58,697 bases of DNA from Alkalisalibacterium limincola. Lineage in GTDB: Bacteria; Pseudomonadota; Gammaproteobacteria; Xanthomonadales; Xanthomonadaceae. Positions 7,750 through 15,919 of this stretch are shown here, piece after piece. Both the position numbers and the translations under genes were made by a program. The notes below the pieces were generated by a model. The model saw only the letters and a list, made by a program, of their open reading frames with translations, did not search any database and was not told the DNA's origin. How positions within the stretch are numbered: position 1 is the first letter of the stretch; each line of letters starts with the position of its first letter. The stretch lies in the NCBI RefSeq assembly GCF_008017755.1, contig NZ_VRTS01000012.1, forward strand, positions 1-58,697. The letters run 5' to 3'.

Positions 7750-9276
7750 TCAGGCCTTCCCCAGCTCCGGCAGCCGCCGCAGTGCGGCACGGAAGAACTC
7801 CCGGTCCACCGGCATCAGTTCGCGCAGGCGCCGGCGCAGGCGGGTGGCGGCCTGCGCCGCGCGTGCGAGGTCGCCCTGGTGGGCCTCGTACCAGGCCACC
7901 TCCAGCAGCAGGTTCGCCCGTTGCAGGGCGTCGACCTGGATGCGGCCGGCATCGACCTCGGCCAGCTGGGTGCCGGCGATCGCCAGCCACGTGTCGCCGC
8001 GGTGCGCGAACTGCATCGGCTTCACTTCCCGCGCCACCTGGGCCGGAGATGTCACCGGCCAGCGCCGGAATGCCGCCAGCTCGGGGTGCGCGTCGGGTGG
8101 CCCGCCATCGCGCACCATGCGCAGCAGGTAGATGGTGTTCCAGCTGCCGCCGCCCAGGCCGTGCTGCTGCGTGAGGGCGTCGGCCAGTGCGATCCAGCGC
8201 AGTGGACGCTCGTTGCGCGTGGGCCCCCGGACCAGGCCACTGCGGCGGAACAGCCACAGCGACCAGCCGAGGTTGCTGGCGGTCGATGCGGCAGCGTCGA
8301 ATAGCTCGGACTCGCAGGCCAGCGCCAGCGCCTGGCGGTAGTGCGCCACCGCCCGCACCGCGGACTGCTGGCGTTCGGCGGGCGCGGCAGCATCGTCGAG
8401 CGCCTCGGCACGGTGGATCAGCGCCAGCAGGTTGCTGGCCTCGCAGCGCACCCGCGGATGGTGCTGGAACAGCAGCGCCCAGCGCCCGTCGGTGCTGGCC
8501 TCGCGCAGGATCTGCCGGGCCACGAGGATGTTGCGGTCGGCATAGGCGCACCACGCCGACACGATGGCGGCCATCGCGCCCAGCCAAGCGTGCTCCGGGG
8601 CCTGTTCGTCGCGCCATTGCGCATCGAGCTCGGCCAGCACGGCGCGCGCGGCGTCGGCATTGCCGGCCCGGCGCCACACCATTGCCTGCTGCACCAGCGC
8701 CAGGGCCGCGCCATACGCGTCGCCGGCCAGGGCCTGGGCCTTGCGGTAGCCGCCCAGGGCACCCTCGCCGCCCGCCACCATCAGGCGGCCGCGCTGCATG
8801 TCGGCCTTCGCGCCGCCCCAGGCATGCCAATACGCCGCGTCCGGGCCGTCGGCCAGGGGCGTGGCATCGGCCGGTACCGGTCTGGGAAGATCCAGCCACT
8901 GCAGAACATCTGCGGCGGTGGCGCCCTTCCCCTCCAGCGTGATCCGGATCCGCTTCGCCTCGCCCGCTGCCAGCCAGAACGGCCCGCGACTGCGGCCGGC
9001 CAGCGAGAGCATCGACAGCGGCCGATCCACCTGCGTGCCCCAGCCCACCCGAATGCCCCAGCGCGCGAAATCGGCGAAAGCGCGGCTGACCAGCATGCGC
9101 GGGTTGCTGCGCGCGCGGGCGAAGTGCTCGCGAACTTCGGCGGCGCGCAGCCAGCCCGGACTGTGCGGATCCGCACCCGTCGCCACCACCCACAGGCGCA
9201 GCAACAACCACGCCGATTGCGGGGAGACCGGCCGACCGTCCACCCGGACCGGTGCGCTGAGTTCGATACGCGGCAT
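7750..9276 (-). CDS. Uncharacterised protein, possible N-terminal winged helix and C-terminal TPR-like helices
   Basis: I do not recognise this 508-residue protein. ATG 9276 (MPRIELSAP) is the first start that excludes a low-complexity, non-conserved extension. The first ~110 residues contain a helix-rich block (RSNPRMLVSRAFADFARWG) followed by short beta-like segments, compatible with a winged-helix fold. From about residue 170 onward it is alanine-rich paired helices (AALALVQQAMVWRRAGNADA, ANLLLEVAWYEAHQGD) that look like tetratricopeptide repeats. No signal peptide or membrane segment is present, so it is probably cytoplasmic. It lies between the BlaI/M56 pair and the class D beta-lactamase, divergent from the latter by 136 bp. 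A regulatory or scaffold role is only a guess. Confidence 0.6.
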   Translation of the reverse strand: MPRIELSAPVRVDGRPVSPQSAWLLLRLWVVATGADPHSPGWLRAAEVREHFARARSNPRMLVSRAFADFARWGIRVGWGTQVDRPLSMLSLAGRSRGPFWLAAGEAKRIRITLEGKGATAADVLQWLDLPRPVPADATPLADGPDAAYWHAWGGAKADMQRGRLMVAGGEGALGGYRKAQALAGDAYGAALALVQQAMVWRRAGNADAARAVLAELDAQWRDEQAPEHAWLGAMAAIVSAWCAYADRNILVARQILREASTDGRWALLFQHHPRVRCEASNLLALIHRAEALDDAAAPAERQQSAVRAVAHYRQALALACESELFDAAASTASNLGWSLWLFRRSGLVRGPTRNERPLRWIALADALTQQHGLGGGSWNTIYLLRMVRDGGPPDAHPELAAFRRWPVTSPAQVAREVKPMQFAHRGDTWLAIAGTQLAEVDAGRIQVDALQRANLLLEVAWYEAHQGDLARAAQAATRLRRRLRELMPVDREFFRAALRRLPELGKA

Positions 9277-9412
9277 GGCGCGCAGACTAGCACCGCGCCG
9301 GCGGGCGTGGTGACAGCCGTTACAGCGGTGACGTCCGCGACGGGCCCAGGGCTGGAACGGGCCCGGCACGACGCCGCACAGTCGGCCGCCACACACAACG
9401 CAAGGAGGTTCC

Positions 9413-10231
9413 ATGAAACGCATTGCCCTGCTCCGCACATCCCTGCTGGCCGCGATGGCATGCACCCTCGCCGTGGCGGGCGCCGCCCACGCCAGCCCCG
9501 AAAGCCAGGCCGCGCGCTTCGCCGACTACGGCACGCCCGGCGTGTGGCTGACCAAGCATGAGGACGGCACGACCCACGAGGTGCTTGCAGACGCATCACC
9601 GGACGCGGCGCGCCGACCGGCCTCCTCGATCAAACCCCTGCTGGCCCTGATCGCTCTGGAAACCGGCGCGCTGGCCGGGGGCGATGAGGAGGTGCCCTGG
9701 GACGGGCGCGCCTATCCGAACTTCCCGCACTGGGAGCAGGCGTCGACCCTGACCGAGGCGATGGCCTCGTCGAGCGAGAGCTACTTCCGCACCCTGGCCA
9801 CGCGCATTGGTCGCGACACGCTGGCGGAGTGGGTGGCACGGGTGGACTACGGCAACGGCATGCTCGGCGCGCAGGCCGAAAACGCCTGGCACGACGGCGT
9901 GCTGTTGATCACACCGCGACAACAGCTGGCCTTCGCCGACCGGCTGCGGCGCGGCGACCTGCCCTTCGCGCCGCAGCACATGGCGACGGTGCGCGAGGCG
10001 ATGCGCGGCGGCGACGTCGACGGCACGGCCGTATACGGCAAGACCGGTACCGGACTGCGCCGGGGCGATCACGCGGGCGTGGGCTGGTACGTCGGCTGGA
10101 CCGAAGGCGGCGCGACGGACGCAGCCTTCGTGCTGATGGTGGCGCTGGAGGACTCGATCGACGGCCGCGATCGCCGGGTTCGCCTGGCACACCAGTTGCT
10201 GCGCGACACCGTGCAGGCACCGACGCGCTGA
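9413..10231 (+). CDS. Class D (OXA-type) beta-lactamase
   Basis: 272 residues with a strong AAGGAGG ribosome site and a signal peptide ending at AAHA, so periplasmic. Class D motifs are in order: S71-S-I-K74 (nucleophile and the lysine that is carboxylated) followed by LLALIALETGAL, VPWDG, the SxV-equivalent S120-S121-E122, Y146-G-N148, the tryptophan of AWHDG, and K210-T-G followed by GWYVGW. The third position of SxV is usually hydrophobic and here is glutamate, next to the active site, which could alter or reduce hydrolysis. No BlaI-like operator is visible upstream. A penicillin-recognising protein with other activity is the alternative. Confidence 0.88.
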   Translation: MKRIALLRTSLLAAMACTLAVAGAAHASPESQAARFADYGTPGVWLTKHEDGTTHEVLADASPDAARRPASSIKPLLALIALETGALAGGDEEVPWDGRAYPNFPHWEQASTLTEAMASSSESYFRTLATRIGRDTLAEWVARVDYGNGMLGAQAENAWHDGVLLITPRQQLAFADRLRRGDLPFAPQHMATVREAMRGGDVDGTAVYGKTGTGLRRGDHAGVGWYVGWTEGGATDAAFVLMVALEDSIDGRDRRVRLAHQLLRDTVQAPTR

Positions 10232-10240
10232 TCCCGCCGT

Positions 10241-10285
10241 GCGGACCGGGCCCCTGCGCCACCGGCGGTGGCGGGCCCGGTCCGC
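10241..10285. terminator. Long nested hairpin between convergent genes
   Basis: A perfect 13-bp inverted repeat (10241-10253 with 10273-10285, GCGGACCGGGCCC) encloses a second perfect 6-bp hairpin (GCCACC at 58-63 and GGTGGC at 67-72 of the 10.2-kb block). It lies between the convergent beta-lactamase and aminotransferase genes. There is no T-tract on either side, so it may stop transcription by structure or protect 3' ends. Confidence 0.7.
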
Positions 10286-10290
10286 GCTGC

Positions 10291-11610
10291 TCAGGCCGAC
10301 CCGGCGATCTCCCGTACCGCGCCCACCGCGGCCTCGACCTCCTCGGGCGTGTTGACCAGGCTGGCCGCCAGTCGCGGCTGGCTGTTGGCGTAGGGGCTGC
10401 CGCTGGCCACGATGCGGCGCTCGAGCAGCTGGCTGATCACCTCGCGCGTCGGCACGCCTTCCACTTCGAAGGTGACCACCCCGGCGGAGAACTCGGGCGA
10501 GCGCGGCGTATGCACCCGAACCCGTGGAATCTCCGCCAGCCCGTCCTTGATCTGCCCGTTGAGTTCGGCAATGCGGGCCGCCACGCGTTCGCGACCGATC
10601 TTGCGGTGCATGGCGAAGGCGGCGGCGGTGGCCCAGCGATGCTCGAAGGCCTCGAACCCGCCCGGCATCATCCGCCGTGCGTTGGTGGGTGTCGCCGGCG
10701 CGGCGTCTTGCATCCACGCGACGTACGCCTCTTCGTCGGTGAAGCTGGGCACGGTGGGCCGCAGGCGCGCCCAGGATTCCTCGCGGGCCCAGATGATGCC
10801 CGTGCCGCGCGGCGCGAACATCCACTTGTGCGTGCCCGCGCAGAAGAAATCCGCACCCAGCTCCGCCACCTTCGGCTCGGCCGAACCCAGTCCGTGCACG
10901 CCGTCCACCACCAGCAGCGGGGCGTTGGGACGCGACTTCAACGCAGCGGAGATCTCCTGGATCGGAAGCCGGATGCCCGAGCTCGAATGCACCCAGGTCA
11001 AGCCGACCACGCGGGTGCTCGGGGTGATGGCCGCCTGCAGCCGGCGGATCATGTCGGCGGTGTCCGGGCGCGAGGAGTCCTCGAACAGGCTGATCTTGCG
11101 CATCGAGGCGCCGGACTTCTCGGCCGCCAGCCGGATCGACTCGTGGTGCGAGTAATGGTCGTGCGTGGTGGTGAGCACCTCGTCGCCCGGCTCCAGCGTC
11201 AGGCCCTGGTAGACCAGCGCGAGGCTCTCGGTGGTGCTTCCGGTCAGGCAGACCTCATCGACGGTGCCACCGGTGTAGTCGGCGACCTCGGTGGCCACGG
11301 CCAGCAGCAGGTTGTCCTCGGGCCCTGAAAACATGGCGCGCTCGAGGCTGAGGTAAGGGTTGTGGTCCAGCGCGCGGCGGTACGCGTCCAGCGCATCGCT
11401 GACCGGCTTGGGATGGCTGACCAGGAAGAACGAGGCGAAGTGGCTGTAGGACCAGTCCAGCGGGAACTGGGCGCGGACCTGGCCCCAGTCGGACAGGTCG
11501 GGCATCGGCGTCGACTGTTCAACCACCGCTGCAAGCAGTGCGCCCGGAGACAGGGCCCCGAACGCCACCACCGGGGATGCACGAAGCAGTTCGCGACGGG
11601 TCAAGCTCAT
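10291..11610 (-). CDS. Tat-exported class V aminotransferase family protein
   Basis: 439 residues from ATG 11610, which has an AGGAGA site upstream. The N-terminus SLTRRELLRASPVVAFG is a twin-arginine signal, implying export of the folded, cofactor-loaded enzyme. The PLP lysine lies in FFCAGTHKWMFAPRGTG, and LLVVDGVHGLG carries the cofactor aspartate. The overall sequence resembles the isopenicillin-N-epimerase/cysteine-desulfurase-like branch of class V aminotransferases. Such Tat-borne members are known but their substrates are mostly undefined. It is convergent with the class D beta-lactamase; a link to beta-lactam or peptidoglycan amino-acid chemistry is speculation. Confidence 0.82.
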   Translation of the reverse strand: MSLTRRELLRASPVVAFGALSPGALLAAVVEQSTPMPDLSDWGQVRAQFPLDWSYSHFASFFLVSHPKPVSDALDAYRRALDHNPYLSLERAMFSGPEDNLLLAVATEVADYTGGTVDEVCLTGSTTESLALVYQGLTLEPGDEVLTTTHDHYSHHESIRLAAEKSGASMRKISLFEDSSRPDTADMIRRLQAAITPSTRVVGLTWVHSSSGIRLPIQEISAALKSRPNAPLLVVDGVHGLGSAEPKVAELGADFFCAGTHKWMFAPRGTGIIWAREESWARLRPTVPSFTDEEAYVAWMQDAAPATPTNARRMMPGGFEAFEHRWATAAAFAMHRKIGRERVAARIAELNGQIKDGLAEIPRVRVHTPRSPEFSAGVVTFEVEGVPTREVISQLLERRIVASGSPYANSQPRLAASLVNTPEEVEAAVGAVREIAGSA

Positions 11611-11690
11611 CGGACGTTCTCCTGGCTTGCTGCGGGATGGCTGCGGGTACCATCCCGGGAGAACGCCAGCCGCGGGGGCCATCGGCCACG

Positions 11691-12789
11691 TCAGTCGGCG
11701 GGATGCTCCGCCGTCGCCGCTGTCGATACTTCGACCCCCGCGCCGGCATCGTCGTACTCATCATCCTCGAACTCATCCGGTGCCCTGACCGTGTAACCGC
11801 GGGCCGCCAGCTGGGCCAGCAGTCCCCCGGGGCGCAGCGCCTCGGACATCGGAATCGCACCCACGGTGACCGGATACTCGACCAGCGCCTGCTCCGCCGC
11901 CGCCAGCCAGGAGGCATGCACGCGCGCTTCCAGGTCGTCGAAGCCGCGCCGGGCCAGCATGCCGGTGCCCAGCAGGGCCTGGATGCAGGCGCTGCCGGGG
12001 TCGGCGCCGCTGAGTTCGCGCAGGATGTCGAGGTCACCGGTGGCCCACGCGTTCGCGCGGCCGCGCAGCAGGCCGATGTCGGATTCCAGCCGCTGCAGCG
12101 TGGCCTCGAAGCAGGCCAGGTCCTCGACCTCTGTGGCCTTGAACTCGCGCATCGCGTCGCGCGGGTCGTCGATCGTGATCTTCAGCGTCGACTCGACCCG
12201 GGGAAGGCCACGTGCCTGTGCGGTGTCCTTGACCAGCGTGGACACCGGGGACAGCCGTGCCATCGCATTGGCCTCCACCGCGGCTTCGTGCAGCTTCTGG
12301 GCGGCGAAGATCGGGCGCCAGCGTTCCACCTTGCGGTCGCGGCCCAGGTAGCGGCCCTTCTGTTCGATCCAGCGCGCGTAGGTGTCGGGCGGCAGCACGT
12401 CGCCAGCGTCTGCGGCCGGGGTTGTTGCGGATGCCGATGGCCTGGGGCGCGAGGGTGATCGCATGGAGGCGCCCGCGACCGGTGCCCACGTCCACGCCCG
12501 GCGACTGCAGCACCGCGTGCGCTTCGGCCAGGCGCTCCTCCAGCTCCGTGGGCCGCCACTGCATGTCCTGGGGCACGGGGCTGACGATGCCGATCAGCCA
12601 CAGGTGGTGGTCGCCGCGCGACACGCGCCACAGGCCGGGACCGGGCTGCTCACCGGAAACGGTGACCGAATCCAGGACCACCGCCTCATCGGGAACGACG
12701 GCCGTGGCCAGCGGGGCCACCAGGAAGGACGCAGCGAGAGAACCCGCCACGAGCGCGAACGAACGGACAACCCAACGACGCGTGCTCAA
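11691..12789 (-). CDS. TraB/GumN family protein (frameshifted)
   Basis: The N-terminal part (start TTG 12789, signal peptide, then GLWRVSRGDHHLWLIG, the GumN/TraB signature) and the C-terminal part (DVLPPDTYARWIEQKGRYLG to the end) lie in different frames. Between them the expected NNP..QTLA-DVLP reading is restored by two single-base additions: one near 12420 after the NNP codons and one near 12402 (GGCGAC read as GGCCGAC). Repaired length is about 365 residues. TraB-fold proteins are thought to be membrane-associated protease-like proteins; GumN is named from the xanthan locus, but no gum genes are here. An acidic tail (DEFEDDEYDD) ends the protein. Confidence 0.75.
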
Positions 12790-12905
12790 ATCAGATCCCT
12801 TGAAGTGCTGCGCCGGCTGGCGCGGCTGGAGTCTAGCCGGCGCCTCATTAAAAGCCGGTTAGGCGGCGCGGACGGGAACGCCGCGCGCCGCCCGGCCGAT
12901 GCCGC

Positions 12906-13635
12906 TCACCAGATCAGGTCGTCGGGCACCTGGTACTGCGGATCGGCGTAGGGGTCTTCCTCGCGCGTGGCGTTGGGGTCGACCTCCAGCGCGATGCCGT
13001 CGGGGAAGACGGCCTTCGCCTCGGCCAGCAGCGCGATCGGCAGCAGCAGATAGCGGCCCTTCTGCTGGCCCACCCACAACTCGCCGGCGTTGAGCTGCTT
13101 GATCTGATCCTCGGTGCAGTACACGCGCTTGATCTTGCCGCCGTACTCGAAGTGGCGCGGATGCTCGGCCTCTGCCGCGTTCACCGCCTTGCCTTCGATG
13201 AGGGCGTCGAACTTCGCGCGGGCCTCGCGGCGGATGCGCGCGGCCTCCTGCTTGGCCTTCTCGGCGTCGATGCGCTCCTGCTTTTCCTTCTGCGCGCGGA
13301 TCGCGTAGGCCTTGGCCAGGTCGATCTCTTCCTGGCTGCGCTTGCCGCCGCTGGCGCCGCCCCCCGGGCCGGCCAGCACCGGGCTTGCCGCCACGACGCC
13401 GCGGGCCACGCCCGTCGGGACGACCTTCGCGCGCGCCCTGCCCCTCAGCGCCCGGCTTGCCGTTGTTGGGCTTGCCACTGTGGGGCTTGCCGTCCTGGGG
13501 CCTGCCGCCACCCGGGCCGCGTGCGCCGGGCTTGCCGTGGTGCGGCTTGCGGCCGCGCTCGTCGGGCTTGCGCTCGGGTTTGGGGGCGGGCTTGAAGCCC
13601 AGGCCCATCAGCTGGTCTTTGAGGGAGTTGGTCAT
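12906..13635 (-). CDS. DUF2058 (YaiL-like) protein (frameshifted)
   Basis: Begins at ATG 13635 with MTNSLKDQLMGLGFKPAPKP, the DUF2058 N-terminus. A Gly/Pro/Lys-rich linker with repeated GKP units follows, then KRSQEEIDLAKAYAIRAQKE and the charged C-terminal domain (RVYCTEDQIKQLNAGELWV). The two halves are in different frames and join if one base is removed from the six-base C run at 13360-13365, giving roughly 242 residues. E. coli YaiL is called a nucleoprotein/polynucleotide-associated enzyme, but its function is not settled. slyX lies 39 bp upstream on the same strand, so they may be co-transcribed. Confidence 0.78.
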
Positions 13636-13674
13636 CGTTTCGGTCGCGGCGCTGCGTGGGCAGCGGGAGGGTGA

Positions 13675-13890
13675 TCAGTAATGCGGCGGGGGCTGTTCCT
13701 GCCCCGGGTCGGCATACAGCAGGGTGCGCAGTTGCTTGAGGTCCTGCAGCGCGCGATCGAGCAGCATCGCCGTGCGGTCCGCCTGCAGGCTCGAGCTGGC
13801 CAGCGCATCGGAGAGTTCGTTCAAGGCGAGCTCCTGGAAAGCGACGCGGCTTTCCAGCTCCACCAGGCGGGATTCGAGGTCGTCGGACAT
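13675..13890 (-). CDS. slyX: SlyX family protein
   Basis: A 71-residue protein made almost entirely of a heptad-patterned coiled coil (LESRLVELESRVAFQELAL) ending in the characteristic QPPPHY tail of SlyX. Family members are small, cytoplasmic and of unknown molecular function. ATG 13890 gives the standard family length. It is followed by the DUF2058 gene on the same strand. Confidence 0.88.
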   Translation of the reverse strand: MSDDLESRLVELESRVAFQELALNELSDALASSSLQADRTAMLLDRALQDLKQLRTLLYADPGQEQPPPHY

Positions 13891-13925
13891 GGGCCTATTC
13901 TAAACGCAGGCTGCAAACGCAGGCG

Positions 13926-13947
13926 GCCGGCGGATATCTCCGCCGGC
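13926..13947 (-). terminator. Hairpin downstream of the FKBP gene
   Basis: GCCGGCGGA-TATC-TCCGCCGGC, a perfect 9-bp stem with a 4-base loop, lies 26 bp after the FKBP stop codon in its direction of transcription. No T-tract follows. Confidence 0.55.
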
Positions 13948-13973
13948 GCCCGGATTTCATTGCGCTGCCGGTC

Positions 13974-14672
13974 TTACTCGACCACGTCCAGCAGCTCCAC
14001 CTTGAACACCAGCGTGGCGTTCGGCGGGATCGGGCCCGGGTTCGGGCGCTCGCCGTAGGCCAGCTCGGCCGGGATCCAGAACGTGTACTCGGCACCCGGC
14101 TGCATCAGCTGCAGGCCTTCGGTCCAGCCCGGGATGACGTTGCGAAGCGGGAACTGCGCCGGCTCGCCGCGCTCGTAGGAGCTGTCGAACACGGTGCCGT
14201 CGAGCAGTCGGCCCTCGTAGTTCACGCGCACGGTGGAGTTGGCCGTCGGGCGGGTGCCGCTGCCCTGGCGCACCACCTGGTACTGCAGGCCCGAGTCGGT
14301 CACCTGCACGCCGGACTTGCCACGGTTCTGGGCCAGGAACGCATCGCCGGCGGCCTTGTTCTCGGCGGCCAGGCGCTGGTTGCGCTGCTGCTGCTGGGCC
14401 TGCATGCGCTGGGCGAAGGCCTGGCGCACCTCATCGGCCTGCTCGGCGGTGAGTGCGGTGTTGCCGCTGCCCAGGCTGTCACGGATCGCGCGGATCACCA
14501 CGTCGACTTCCAGCTCGTCCTTGATCGGCTCGATCATCTGGGCCATGTCCATGCCAACGGTGTAGCTGACACGGTCCTTTTCGGTGGTGAGTTGCTGGCC
14601 GAAGGCGGCACCGGCGATCAGCGTGGCGGATACGGCCAACGCCGTGGCGGTGTAGCGCGGTGAAAGCTTCAT
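13974..14672 (-). CDS. FKBP-type peptidyl-prolyl isomerase (FkpA/Mip-like), periplasmic
   Basis: 232 residues from ATG 14672 (AGGAGA upstream). A signal peptide ends at GAAFGQ. An N-terminal helical dimerisation domain (VSYTVGMDMAQMI, then a Gln-rich helix QAQQQQRNQR) leads to the C-terminal FKBP domain: VRVNYEGRLLDGTVFDSSYERG, VIPGWTEGLQLMQPG, WIPAELAYGER and the last strand LVFKVELLDVVE. This is the FkpA/Mip/FklB architecture of a V-shaped dimeric chaperone that catalyses Xaa-Pro isomerisation. The signal peptide places it in the periplasm, where it would assist envelope protein folding. Confidence 0.92.
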   Translation of the reverse strand: MKLSPRYTATALAVSATLIAGAAFGQQLTTEKDRVSYTVGMDMAQMIEPIKDELEVDVVIRAIRDSLGSGNTALTAEQADEVRQAFAQRMQAQQQQRNQRLAAENKAAGDAFLAQNRGKSGVQVTDSGLQYQVVRQGSGTRPTANSTVRVNYEGRLLDGTVFDSSYERGEPAQFPLRNVIPGWTEGLQLMQPGAEYTFWIPAELAYGERPNPGPIPPNATLVFKVELLDVVE

Positions 14673-14879
14673 AACTTGGCATCTCCTGGGGGACTGTCCG
14701 GCTTCATGCCGGGCCACAACGGCGAACGATAGCCCGCGACGGTGCGGGCGGGCAACGCATACGACCGGATCGGGCCGACAGGGTTCCCCATGCAGATCGC
14801 CCGGTCAGGATTGGATCATGTCCGGATCACGGGGCCTTCGGCACAGTCGGCACGACAGCCCACACACAGGCGGACCAGG

Positions 14880-15380
14880 ATGGACACCTTCAGCGAACTC
14901 GAGCGGCTCAGGCAGCGCGGCGACGGGCAGATGGAACCGGGCAGCACGCGCGAGGCCGAGGCGCTGGCCCGCTTCACCGGCTTCTTCAGCCACCTCACCG
15001 TGGAAGCGGTCGAGACCCGGCTGCGCGACACCTATGCCGAGGACGTCTACTTCAGCGACACGCTCAAGACCGTGCGCGGCCTGGACAACCTGATGGCCTA
15101 CATGCGCGACAGCGCCGAGGCCACCGAGGACGTGCGGGTGGAGATCCAGGAAACCACGCGCACCGCGGCCGGCGACTACCTGGTGCGATGGAAGATGATG
15201 ATCCGGTTCAAGAAGTTCGCGAAGGGCCGCGAGAACTGGAGCGTCGGCATGAGCCACCTGCGCTTCGACGGCGACGGCCGCGTGGCCTATCACCAGGACT
15301 ACTGGGACGCCGCCGGCGGCATGTTCGAGCACGTGCCGCTGCTGGGTTGGGGCATCAGCGCGATCAAGAACCGCCTGTAG
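14880..15380 (+). CDS. NTF2-like (SnoaL-type) domain protein
   Basis: 166 residues from ATG 14880. The pattern ALARFTGFFSHLTVEAVETRL, then AEDVYFSDTLKTVRGLDNLMAYM and the closing VAYHQDYWDAAGG fits the cone-shaped nuclear transport factor 2 / SnoaL fold, which forms a pocket for small hydrophobic ligands. No signal peptide. In many Proteobacteria relatives sit with cyclopropane fatty acid synthase and SDR genes, but none is present here. Function not assigned. Confidence 0.75.
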   Translation: MDTFSELERLRQRGDGQMEPGSTREAEALARFTGFFSHLTVEAVETRLRDTYAEDVYFSDTLKTVRGLDNLMAYMRDSAEATEDVRVEIQETTRTAAGDYLVRWKMMIRFKKFAKGRENWSVGMSHLRFDGDGRVAYHQDYWDAAGGMFEHVPLLGWGISAIKNRL

Positions 15381-15564
15381 TTCTCCAGCGGAACGGCCCC
15401 GCACGGCGCCGGACCACCCTGTGCAGGCGCTGCCGGCCCCGTCGCGGGCATCGGGAAGACTGCGGCTGGGCACGGAAAACTACTGGATTCATATTGCAAG
15501 CCCTTGTATCTGCGCCGGTTCAGCGGCGCGGATCGTGCCTGCCTGAACAAAAGTGCGGAAGATG

Positions 15565-15592
15565 TTGACAGTGGCCAAACTGGTGTTATAGT
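15565..15592 (+). promoter_or_regulatory. Sigma-70-type promoter of the YtrA-type operon
   Basis: A perfect -35 TTGACA (15565-15570) and -10 TATAGT (15587-15592) are separated by 16 bp. This is the best consensus promoter in the window and drives the operon beginning at 15647. The repressor operator overlaps its -10 box. Confidence 0.8.
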
Positions 15593-15605
15593 TACCTACA
15601 ACACC
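15582..15605. promoter_or_regulatory. Inverted-repeat operator, probable YtrA/GntR site
   Basis: GGTGTT (15582-15587) and AACACC (15600-15605) form a perfect inverted repeat with 12 bases between, which also reads as GGTG-N16-CACC. From memory, that spacing matches the palindrome described for YtrA-type GntR regulators of Xanthomonas. It covers the -10 box of the operon promoter, which predicts repression by the GntR protein encoded second in the operon. Confidence 0.75.
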
Positions 15606-15646
15606 TATCCAGAAGGACTGTCCCTCAGTCCGCCGGGAGACGCGAA

Positions 15647-15916
15647 ATGAACGCGACCTACAAACATACGCTGGCCGGCCTGTTCGCCCTGACCGCCATC
15701 CTCGCGCTGCTGGCGATGGCGGGCAATGGCGCGGCCCGGGCCGAACCCCTGCCGTCCGCCGCGGACACCCGCGAGCAGCCGACCGAATCCGCAACCGCCG
15801 CCGACCCGGCGTCGGAAGCGGCCCAACACCGCGCCCAGAGGCGCGCCGTGAGAGCCCAGTTGTCGATGCCCTACTTTTCCTACTCCCGCGCCCTTCCACG
15901 CACTGCGGAGATCTGA
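15647..15916 (+). CDS. Small exported protein, first gene of the YtrA-type operon
   Basis: 89 residues with a GGGAGA ribosome site. Residues 1-32 form a signal peptide (LAGLFALTAILALLAMAG, then AARA). The mature part is ~57 residues, rich in Ala, Glu, Thr and Arg, with no recognised domain, ending LSMPYFSYSRALPRTAEI. It lies only 3 bp before the GntR gene and directly behind the operator, so it is the most proximal product of the operon. A small envelope factor or a leader-like product are both possible; I do not recognise a family. Confidence 0.6.
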   Translation: MNATYKHTLAGLFALTAILALLAMAGNGAARAEPLPSAADTREQPTESATAADPASEAAQHRAQRRAVRAQLSMPYFSYSRALPRTAEI

Positions 15917-15919
15917 GCC

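Noticed and set aside
12859-13400. Basic low-complexity extension of the DUF2058 frame down to 12859
   Set aside because: It appears only after the frame break; the adjacent frame carries the conserved family C-terminus to 12906.
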